Below, one piece after another: positions 1 through 7,339 of a DNA stretch of 64,000 nucleotides; position 1 is the stretch's first letter, and each line of letters starts with the position of its first letter. Source of the stretch: an uncultured Acidobacteriota bacterium (lineage in GTDB: Bacteria; Acidobacteriota; Terriglobia; Bryobacterales; Bryobacteraceae); assembly GCA_902826685.1 (NCBI GenBank), contig CADEFT010000004.1:136469-200468 (forward strand), written 5' to 3'. The notes beneath the pieces were generated by a model, which saw only the letters and a list, made by a program, of their open reading frames with translations, had not been told where the DNA came from and searched no databases. The position numbers and the translations under genes were made by a program.

Positions 1-227
1 CGCTGTCCTACGACCTGCTGATGCGCCTCTCGCTGCTACTGGGCATCTACAAGGGCCTGCATATTCTGTATCCGGAACCCGAACTGGCCGATGGGTGGGT
101 GCGGCTGCCCAACAGCAATCCGCTATTCGGCGGGCATCCGGCGCTGGTGCTGATGATCGAAGGCGGCATGGATGGGTTGCAACAGGTGCGGCGGCTGCTC
201 GATGGACGCCGGGGCGGCTGGAACTGA
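1..227 (+). CDS. Antitoxin, Xre/MbcA/ParS toxin-binding domain (5'-truncated by window edge)
   Basis: Only the C-terminal part is present; the reading frame is open from base 3. The visible residues contain the pattern of the antitoxin domain that caps RES toxins: a helix, then WVRLPN, then a short loop with LFGG and HPALVLM, then a final helix ending VRRLLDGRRGG. In the family this domain binds the RES toxin active site and an upstream helix-turn-helix autoregulates the operon. The stop codon shares one base with the start of the RES gene (TGATG), so translation is probably coupled. The DNA-binding part lies outside the window. Confidence 0.85.
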   Translation, partial: LSYDLLMRLSLLLGIYKGLHILYPEPELADGWVRLPNSNPLFGGHPALVLMIEGGMDGLQQVRRLLDGRRGGWN

Positions 228-895
228 TGGCGCCGGAGACCGGAGTCCGGCTGAAGAAGACGAGCCGGCTGATTCCCAGCCGCTATCCGTCGCGCGGCAT
301 TCTGGATGCGATCGCGGCGCCCGAAGATCTGGCACTGATGTTCGAACTCGAAGGCTGGTCGAACGACCGGATTTCGGCCGAGTTGGAGGTGCTGCACCGG
401 GTGCCACGGGAGGAATGGGTGGCCGGGCGTCCGATGGCGAGCGTAGTGATGGCGGCCTACTGCCATCCCAAGCCCGGCGGTGGACGGTTCAACGGCTCCG
501 GCCGCGGCGCCTGGTATGCGGCGCTTTCGCTTGAAACGGCGCATGCCGAGGTGATCTATCACCGCACCAGGGAACTGATGGAGATCGGGCTGCGGGAGAC
601 GCGGCTCGAGATGTGTCTGTATCACGCCGATTTCGAGGCGGCCTTTCACGACATCCGCGCGGAGGGGACGCCGGAAGCTTTGCACGACCCGGAAAGCTAT
701 CGCGCGTCGCAGGCGTTCGGACAGGAACTGCTGGAGGCGGGTTCGAACGGTATTCTCTATCGCAGCGTGCGGCACCGGGGCGGCGAATGCCTGGTGTGTT
801 TCCGGCCGCGGCTGGTGCTGAACGTGCGTACCGGCGGCTATTTCGAGTATCGTTGGCGCGGCGGCCGGCGGCCGGATATCAGGAAACTGGCGTAG
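227..895 (+). CDS. RES-domain toxin (type II toxin-antitoxin)
   Basis: A 222-residue protein. RES toxins consume NAD+ by phosphorolysis or hydrolysis and stop growth. The expected RES landmarks are seen: an early Arg-rich strand (SRYPSRG), GGRFNGSGRGAWYAA followed by the SLETAHAEV helix with a conserved Glu, and near the C-terminus GSNGILYRSVRHRGGECL then FRP. The frame is open further upstream, but the ATG at 227 is chosen because it overlaps the antitoxin stop as TGATG and gives the usual family length. The 3' end overlaps the convergent TPR gene by 17 bp. Confidence 0.9.
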   Translation: MAPETGVRLKKTSRLIPSRYPSRGILDAIAAPEDLALMFELEGWSNDRISAELEVLHRVPREEWVAGRPMASVVMAAYCHPKPGGGRFNGSGRGAWYAALSLETAHAEVIYHRTRELMEIGLRETRLEMCLYHADFEAAFHDIRAEGTPEALHDPESYRASQAFGQELLEAGSNGILYRSVRHRGGECLVCFRPRLVLNVRTGGYFEYRWRGGRRPDIRKLA

Positions 896-1589
896 AGGCG
901 GTGATGGCGCCGGCGGCGAGATGGCCGTAGTATCCATCCGGATCCACCTGCCGGGCGTTTTCAAATGCCAGCATCGCCTGATCCTGATTCTTCAAAGCCA
1001 GATGAGCCTGGCCGATGCGCCACCAGCCACCGGCGCGGGCCGGCTTCGATCGCACACGGCCCACCTGGCGCGTGGCATTTTCGAGCGTCGCCGAAGCCTC
1101 GGCGAAACGTTTGTTGCCCGCCAGAAGCCGCGCCCGGCTGGCCTGGACATAGACGAAATCGCGCGGATTCCGGCGGCGCAATCCGTGTTCTTCGCCCGTC
1201 ACCTTCCAGGCGTGATCGAGCACGGCGCGAGCCGCATCGAGATTGCCGCAATCGAGTTCAAGGGCCGCGAGATCGCCATGCACGGGCACCATTCCGGGAT
1301 CGATTTCGAGGGCGGTGCGGTACATGGTGGCGCCCTCGGGCTTGCGGCCGAGTGCCACCAGGGCCGAGCCAAGCGCCCATAGAGTGGCCGCTTCCTCCCG
1401 GCCTTCCGATTCCGCCAGACTGCGGCGCAGTTCGTGCTCGGCCTCCTGGGCGCGGCCCGCCATCAGCAGAACCGTGCCGAGCGTGGCGCGCAGACGGGAC
1501 TCGGCCAGCTTCCAGCGCAGCAGGAACCGGCAGCGGCCCAGGGCTTCGTCGTAGCGTGCTTCTTCGAGCGAACGGCGGATCCAGAACAT
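879..1589 (-). CDS. TPR-repeat protein
   Basis: A 236-residue protein made almost wholly of tetratricopeptide-like helical hairpins. Repeat cores such as RATLGTVLLMAGRAQEAEHEL, TLWALGSALVALGRKPEGA and GQAHLALKNQDQAMLAFENA occur at roughly 34-residue spacing, with the family Gly/Ala pattern. No signal peptide or catalytic motif is visible, so it is probably a cytoplasmic scaffold or adaptor; the partner is unknown. It converges on the RES toxin gene, overlapping its end by 17 bp, and is followed upstream by the ADOP permease gene on the same strand. Confidence 0.75.
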   Translation of the reverse strand: MFWIRRSLEEARYDEALGRCRFLLRWKLAESRLRATLGTVLLMAGRAQEAEHELRRSLAESEGREEAATLWALGSALVALGRKPEGATMYRTALEIDPGMVPVHGDLAALELDCGNLDAARAVLDHAWKVTGEEHGLRRRNPRDFVYVQASRARLLAGNKRFAEASATLENATRQVGRVRSKPARAGGWWRIGQAHLALKNQDQAMLAFENARQVDPDGYYGHLAAGAITASTPVS

Positions 1590-1640
1590 GGCGTTTGCTT
1601 TACCTATCGGAGGTAAGGCGCGATTGCTTTAGATCTCAGG

Positions 1641-4142
1641 TTATTCTTCGCGCAGCGCGGCCATGGGTTCGAGCGAGGCGGCGCGATGGGCGGGTGCGTA
1701 GCTGGCCAGCAGGGCGCTGATGGCGAGCAGCCCGGTGGCGGCGGCGATGGACATCGCGTCATGGGGCTGCAATCCATAGAGCAGGGACGCGGCGGCGCGG
1801 CCCGCCCACAGGGCGATGAGTGCGCCAACGACGACACCCGCGCCCAGCAGCCACGCGGTTTCCCGCAGCACCAACGCCACCACCTGGCCGCGCCCGGCGC
1901 CCAACGCGATCCGCAGGCCGATCTCGCTGCGCCGTCTGGCCACCATGTAGGAAACCACGCCATAGAGTCCGAGGACGGCGAGCAGCACCGCGAGCACGGC
2001 GAATCCTCCGGAAAGCACGGCCATCAGCCGGTCTCGCAACAGCGATTCCTCGATCTGGGCGGAAAACGAACGGAACTCCATGCTCATGACCGGATGCACT
2101 TCGGCCACGGCGGCCTTGATCCGCTGGACGATTCCGGAGGGCGAGCCAGCCAGGCGGACGACGTAAGTTGCACCGGGTCCGGGGTCCGTATTCTGCGCCG
2201 TGGGGAAAAAACCGATGGGCCGGAACTCTTCCCGGATCTCGTAGTACTTGGTGTTCTGCACTATGCCAACGATCTCGTATACCGGTTCCGGCTGGCCGGC
2301 GGGAGCCTCGCGGCGGAACGTCCGGCCTACGACGGCATCGGTGCCGAAATGCTTTCGGGCAAAGGTCTCATTGACGATGGCGACCTTGGGTGAAGAAGCG
2401 TCGTCGCGCTCGTTGAAATCGCGCCCGGCGAGCAGGCGGACCCCCAACGTTTGAAAGTACCCGGGACCGGCGAGATTGAACCATGCCTCCTTGCCACTGG
2501 CCGCGGCGGGTCCGTCCACGCCGATATCGTTGTTCCAGCCGGAGCCGCTGACAGGTGTGAAGTTGGTCTGACCGGTTGAAGTAACGCCGGGAATCATGGC
2601 CAGCTTCTCGCGCAACTGGCGCTGCACTTCGAGCCGGCGCTGCGGCGGATATTGTGCCTTGGCGAAGTCGACGCTCACCACCAGGACGCCTTCGGTGCGG
2701 AAGCCCGCGTCCGCCGTCACCAGATTGCGCAGGCTGCGAACAAACAGCAGCGCACCCACCAGCAACACCATGGAGAGCGCCACCTGCGTGGATACCAGAG
2801 CGCGCCGCAGTCCGAAGCGTTCGCGGCCGGAAGTAACGCCGCGCCCGCCCGAACGCATGGCCGAAGAGGGCGCAATCCGCGTCGCCCGCAGCGCCGGCAG
2901 CAGCCCGAACAGCAGGCAGGTGAAGGCGGCGAGTGCGGTGGTGAAGCCGATGACGCGCCAGTCGAGGGAGAGGTTGACGAACAGGGGATCGTTGCCGGTG
3001 GTGATGAACCGGACCAATCCCCGGCTGAGAAGGAAAGCGAGCCCGATGCCCAGGGCCGCGCCCCCGGCGGCCAGCAGCAGGCTTTCGGAAAGCAACTGTC
3101 CGATGAGGCGGCCTCGCGAAGCGCCGATGGCGAGCCGCACCGCGATCTCCCGTTCGCGTACACTCGCACGCGCCAAAAGCAGGTTGGCCAGATTGGCGCA
3201 GGCGATCAACAGCACGAGGCCGGCGGTTGCCATCAGCAGCCAGAGCGGGCGCTCATATTGGCGGCGCAGGCCGGAGATTCCGGTGCCCGCTTCGGTGACG
3301 GCCAGTTTGTTGGCGAGAAAGCGCTTGACGAGATCGGGCTTGTAGCTCGACGGCAGCACGGCCTGCATGATCGCCGGCGATACGGCTTCCAGTTGAGCGT
3401 TGGCCCGCTGAAGGGTCCAACCGGGCTTCAACCGGCCGAGCAGGGAAAGCCACCAGGAGTCCTTGACTGGGATGCGGCCCTTTTTGTCCTCCGACAGCAG
3501 GCGATCGGCACAAAGCGGAATCGCCACGTCGTAGCGGCGGCCGACTTCGACGCCGAAGAAGGCCGGAGGCGTGACGCCAATGACGGGCAGCTTGTACCCG
3601 CTAAGGCTGATGGAACGGCCAAGCACGCCACGGTCGCCGCCGAATTCCCGCTGCCAGAAGGCGTCGCTCAAGACGGCGCCGGGGGTCGCGCACGCCGCGG
3701 TGTCGTCCTCGGCGGTGAACACGCGTCCGAGGGCGGCGTTCACGCCCAGGGTGCGGAAGAAATCGCCACCGAGGTATAGCCCTTCGGCGTAACGGACTTC
3801 ACCCGAATCGGCGAGATTAAAGCGGGCGGCGCTCCAGGCTCCAACCGAGGAGAATCCTTCCTGGCGCTCACGGATCTGCTCGTACAAAGCGTGCGTCAAT
3901 CTGGCGCTGCGGGTCGAAAACCGGCCCGAACGCCTTGAGTTGGGCGCGAAGTCGATGGCCGCCAGCTCCTCAGGAGCCTGTACCGGCAGCATCTTCAGGC
4001 GGATGGTATCGATGAGCTGGAAGATGGCGGCGTTGGCGCCGATGCCGAGCGCCAGCGACAGCAGAGCGACCGAAGTGAAGCCGGGGCTCGCCTGGAGTTG
4101 GCGCAGGCCATAGCGAATGTCTCGGAGTGCCGAATCGAGCAT
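1641..4142 (-). CDS. ADOP-family ABC transporter permease (MacB/FtsX duplicated)
   Basis: An 833-residue inner-membrane protein. The N-terminus DIRYGLRQLQASPGFT followed by a hydrophobic segment (about 24-45) is typical of acidobacterial duplicated orphan permeases. Two MacB-type periplasmic domains alternate with two FtsX-like membrane blocks: about 290-440 contains LIACANLANLLLARASVREREIAVRLAIGA, and the C-terminus contains YGVVSYMVARRRSEIGLRIALGAGRGQV. No ATPase gene lies beside it, which fits the orphan arrangement of the family. MacB relatives are mechanotransmission pumps for peptides or lipoproteins; the substrate here is unknown. It begins 30 nt after the U32 gene on the same strand. 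Confidence 0.9.
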   Translation of the reverse strand: MLDSALRDIRYGLRQLQASPGFTSVALLSLALGIGANAAIFQLIDTIRLKMLPVQAPEELAAIDFAPNSRRSGRFSTRSARLTHALYEQIRERQEGFSSVGAWSAARFNLADSGEVRYAEGLYLGGDFFRTLGVNAALGRVFTAEDDTAACATPGAVLSDAFWQREFGGDRGVLGRSISLSGYKLPVIGVTPPAFFGVEVGRRYDVAIPLCADRLLSEDKKGRIPVKDSWWLSLLGRLKPGWTLQRANAQLEAVSPAIMQAVLPSSYKPDLVKRFLANKLAVTEAGTGISGLRRQYERPLWLLMATAGLVLLIACANLANLLLARASVREREIAVRLAIGASRGRLIGQLLSESLLLAAGGAALGIGLAFLLSRGLVRFITTGNDPLFVNLSLDWRVIGFTTALAAFTCLLFGLLPALRATRIAPSSAMRSGGRGVTSGRERFGLRRALVSTQVALSMVLLVGALLFVRSLRNLVTADAGFRTEGVLVVSVDFAKAQYPPQRRLEVQRQLREKLAMIPGVTSTGQTNFTPVSGSGWNNDIGVDGPAAASGKEAWFNLAGPGYFQTLGVRLLAGRDFNERDDASSPKVAIVNETFARKHFGTDAVVGRTFRREAPAGQPEPVYEIVGIVQNTKYYEIREEFRPIGFFPTAQNTDPGPGATYVVRLAGSPSGIVQRIKAAVAEVHPVMSMEFRSFSAQIEESLLRDRLMAVLSGGFAVLAVLLAVLGLYGVVSYMVARRRSEIGLRIALGAGRGQVVALVLRETAWLLGAGVVVGALIALWAGRAAASLLYGLQPHDAMSIAAATGLLAISALLASYAPAHRAASLEPMAALREE

Positions 4143-4172
4143 GTATTGGAATACGGAGGAGACCGCCGCCGG

Positions 4173-6635
4173 TTAGCGCGAAATTTGCACGAACAGGCTG
4201 CCTTGGGTGATTCCCTGCGGGGCGATCCGCGCCAGGCGGCGCGCCAGTTCGGCCGGCGGAATCGCCCGCGCCAGGGCGGCGGAGAAAGCCTCGCCGGCGC
4301 GCCGCACCTGATCCGGCGTTTCATGGGCGAATTCCAGGCGGTAGTGGGCGATTCCCGCCTCAAGCCAGCGGTCGAGATGAGCGCTCGCTTCCTGTGCCTG
4401 GGCGCCGAAGACCGTGTTGCGGCAACCGACATCGGCCATCACGGGATGTTCGCGGCCGGCTTCATCGCGCAGCGCGACGCGGTGTTTCTCGCAAGGATGG
4501 CCGCAATCCTCATGGCTGGTGCCGTTGGAAAGAAAGCGGCAGAAGACACAGTGTTCGGTATGAAAGACCGGCAGGTGCTGATAGGCGATGGCTTCGATCG
4601 AGACCGGGCCGATGGCGCGGGCCAGGTCCGCCACCTGGTGGCCGTTCAGATCGTGCGTGGGTGTAATGCGGCCGAGGCCGAGTTCGAGAAAAGCCACCGC
4701 ACCGATGGCGTTGGCCGCGTTGAGGCTGAAATCGCCGGTGAGCGGCGGATGCGGATGTTCGAGCAGCGACCGCAGCAGCCCGGCCGAGCGGACCAGCACC
4801 GGGCGGCCGAGCTTACGCAGAAAATGAACGATGCGTTCCTCGGCGGGCTTCAGCACACGCGGGCTGGCGACGCGCGATTCGAGGCCCGCTTCCTGAATGC
4901 GGTCGAGCGACGGCTTAAGCCCGTATAGTTCCAGGTAATCGAGCGTGATGCTGGCGGGGCGAAGCGCGATGGCGGCTTCGAGCTGTTCCGGCGTCCGCAC
5001 CAGCAGATGCAGTTGCGGAGCGATTGGCGCTTCCGGTTCGGGCGACCGAGGCAGAAGGGCGGCCAGCGCGGCTTGCGGAAGCTCACCGGGTGCGGTGTGC
5101 CGGCCGGACTGCATTCGCTGGAGCCGCTCCACCGCGTCGCGCCGGAGCTGATTCAGCAGAGAAGCGGGCGCAAACGGGCGGCCTTCCGTATCCAGATGGA
5201 GGCCCGCCAGCTCATACGGCGTATTGCCCAGACGTCCGAGCTGGCTTTCGAGCAGCGCCCGGTCGAGCGCGCGATCGCGCGCGACGCCGAGGTTTTCCTC
5301 CGATTGAGTCTCGATACCCTCTCCAGTGGCAAGGGTCCACCGCGCGCGCAATGGGGCTCCTTCGCGGGCCGTCACGTCCACATGTACCGGCTGTTTGCGC
5401 ACGGGGGCGGCCGGTGCGAGGTAGGGACGCGCGGCACGGGCGGTATTGGGATCGTAGGTGCGCCACACCAGATCGCCGGGGCGGATGCGCGCGAAGTTCA
5501 CGGCGCCATTGGCGAAGCGCAATTCCGGTCCGGCTTCGAAAACGCGTCCGCCTTCCTCGGGCTCCTGCGGACTGCGCCAATCGGCGGCATCGAACACCAC
5601 GCCGTCGCCCGGCTTCAAGGGGGAGATGGCCTGGTTGGGGGCAGGGTCCACAACAACGCCGGTCGAGGTGACGCGGGAGACTTTGCCCATCCACACGCCG
5701 CGATGGCGGGGTGCGCGTCCGCGGACTACCTTCTGATGATCGACGCCGGAAAGGAAATGCGGACCGAGGCCGCGCGAGTAGACCTGTTCGAGCGCGAGAT
5801 CGCCGGCCGGAGTGAAGCCCTCGGGAAGCCCGGCCCAGGCATCGTCGACGGCCTGGCGATAGGCGCGCGTGGTGAGCGCCACGTATTCGGCGTCCTTGTA
5901 CCGGCCTTCGATTTTGAGCGAAGCAATGCCGATGCGCACGATCTCCGGCACCTGGTGCAAGGCGAACAGATCGCCGGGCGAGAGCAGGTAACGCGCGTCG
6001 CCCAGCGGTTTGAGGCGTTCATCGACGATCAATTCGTAGGGCAGGCGGCAGGCTTGCGCGCATTGGCCGCGGTTGGCGCTGCGGCCGCCCCAGGCTTCCG
6101 AGGAAAAGCATTGGCCGGAGTAGGAAACGCAGAGCGCGCCGTGCACGAAAATCTCGAGTTCGCAATCGGTCTGGGCGCGGATGGCGCGGATGTTGTCGAG
6201 CGACAACTCGCGCGCCAGCACCACGCGGCTCACGCCAAACGCGCGAGCCATTTCGATGCCCTCGGCACTGGTGACGCTCATCTGCGTGCTGGCATGCACG
6301 GCCAGGTCCGGCGCCACGCGGCGGGCGAGTTTGACGGCGGCCAGATCCTGCACGATGACGGCATCGGCGCCGGCCTGGCCGATGGCGGCGAGCAGGCGCG
6401 CGGCGTCGCCTAGCTCCGAATCGAAGATCAGCGTGTTGAATGTGAGGTAGCCCTTCACGCCGCGGCGGTGCAGGGTGCGCATGACCTCCGGCAGTTCTTC
6501 CGGCAGAAAGCCCGCCTTGGCGCGGGCGGTGAATCGATCGAGCCCGAAATAGACCGCATCGGCGCCGGCCTCGATGGCGGCGTTCAACTGCGGCCAATGG
6601 CCCGCGGGCGCCATGATTTCGGGCTTGATCGCCAT
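4173..6635 (-). CDS. U32 family protein, RlhA-like, with two cysteine clusters
   Basis: An 820-residue protein. The N-terminal half is a U32 TIM-barrel domain (PEIMAPAG, DAVYFGL, STQMSVTS, KIEGRYKDAEYVA) with four conserved Cys at residues 169, 176, 192 and 196, the iron-sulfur pattern of the tRNA/rRNA hydroxylases TrhP and RlhA. The middle region resembles DUF3656. The C-terminal part (from about 535) is a second U32-like half with its own Cys set (HCVFCRF then DCGHPCEKH, about 690-715). Despite the peptidase name, characterised bacterial relatives hydroxylate RNA (RlhA at 23S C2501), so an RNA hydroxylation role is inferred. It is longer than E. coli RlhA because of the second half. A GAGGA ribosome-binding site precedes the ATG. 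Confidence 0.85.
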   Translation of the reverse strand: MAIKPEIMAPAGHWPQLNAAIEAGADAVYFGLDRFTARAKAGFLPEELPEVMRTLHRRGVKGYLTFNTLIFDSELGDAARLLAAIGQAGADAVIVQDLAAVKLARRVAPDLAVHASTQMSVTSAEGIEMARAFGVSRVVLARELSLDNIRAIRAQTDCELEIFVHGALCVSYSGQCFSSEAWGGRSANRGQCAQACRLPYELIVDERLKPLGDARYLLSPGDLFALHQVPEIVRIGIASLKIEGRYKDAEYVALTTRAYRQAVDDAWAGLPEGFTPAGDLALEQVYSRGLGPHFLSGVDHQKVVRGRAPRHRGVWMGKVSRVTSTGVVVDPAPNQAISPLKPGDGVVFDAADWRSPQEPEEGGRVFEAGPELRFANGAVNFARIRPGDLVWRTYDPNTARAARPYLAPAAPVRKQPVHVDVTAREGAPLRARWTLATGEGIETQSEENLGVARDRALDRALLESQLGRLGNTPYELAGLHLDTEGRPFAPASLLNQLRRDAVERLQRMQSGRHTAPGELPQAALAALLPRSPEPEAPIAPQLHLLVRTPEQLEAAIALRPASITLDYLELYGLKPSLDRIQEAGLESRVASPRVLKPAEERIVHFLRKLGRPVLVRSAGLLRSLLEHPHPPLTGDFSLNAANAIGAVAFLELGLGRITPTHDLNGHQVADLARAIGPVSIEAIAYQHLPVFHTEHCVFCRFLSNGTSHEDCGHPCEKHRVALRDEAGREHPVMADVGCRNTVFGAQAQEASAHLDRWLEAGIAHYRLEFAHETPDQVRRAGEAFSAALARAIPPAELARRLARIAPQGITQGSLFVQISR

Positions 6636-6687
6636 TTCCTCTTCAGGGTAACGCGGGCTGTGCTAGCCTGAAGCCTCCCGCGACGCG

Positions 6688-7335
6688 ATGCCCGTCCAAG
6701 TCAGCGAATCCATCATTTTGAGAACGTTTCCGTTCGGCGAGGCGGATCTCATCGTGAGTTTTTTTACGCGCGATCACGGCAAAATGCGCGGCGCGGCGAA
6801 ACGGGCGCGGCGGCCGAAAAGCCCGTTTGGCGCGGGTCTCGAACGGATGTGCCACACGCACGTCAGCTATTACCAGCGCGAGAACCGGGATCTTGGCTCG
6901 CTCGATTCCTGCGAGATCATCCGCTCTTCGTTTCTGCTGCGCGCGAGTTATGAAATCGGCATCGGGCTCGACTACATGACCGAGGTCAGCGAGGAACTGC
7001 TGCCTCCGCATGAGCCCAATGAAAAGTATTTCCGTTTGCTGCTGGCGCTGCTCGACTATCTGCATGAACACCGGCAGCCGGCGGCGCTCTGGCCCGCCAT
7101 CCTCTATTTCCAGCTTTGGGCGGTGCGGCTGTGCGGGTTCCTTCCGGCGCTTCCGGTCTGCGAGGAATCGCTAAACATCGCCCGCGAGATGTTTTCAAAG
7201 CCGGTGCGGGAGTTGGAGCCGCGTGAATGGAACAAGGCCGCCGCGGCCGATCTGCGCCAGTTCCTGCATCGCGTGATCCTCGACCAGATCGAACGGCGCC
7301 TCATGACGATGCCGCTGCTCGAAGCCTTAGAATAG
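6688..7335 (+). CDS. recO: DNA repair protein RecO
   Basis: A 215-residue protein with the RecO N-terminal OB fold (ESIILRTFPFGEADLIVSFFTRDHGK, then AKRARRPKSPFGAGLE) and a helical C-terminal domain. RecO loads RecA onto SSB-coated single strands with RecR in gap repair. It is somewhat shorter than many RecO proteins. Only one Cys remains (LPVCEES) at the place where many homologues have a CxxC zinc site, so the zinc finger appears lost. It is transcribed divergently from the U32 gene with 52 bp between them, and its stop lies 4 bp before the TonB-receptor start. Confidence 0.9.
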   Translation: MPVQVSESIILRTFPFGEADLIVSFFTRDHGKMRGAAKRARRPKSPFGAGLERMCHTHVSYYQRENRDLGSLDSCEIIRSSFLLRASYEIGIGLDYMTEVSEELLPPHEPNEKYFRLLLALLDYLHEHRQPAALWPAILYFQLWAVRLCGFLPALPVCEESLNIAREMFSKPVRELEPREWNKAAAADLRQFLHRVILDQIERRLMTMPLLEALE

Positions 7336-7339
7336 AGGT

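Noticed and set aside
1..900. Prophage or mobile island at the toxin-antitoxin pair
   Set aside because: Neighbouring genes are ordinary chromosomal genes and no integrase or repeat borders are seen.
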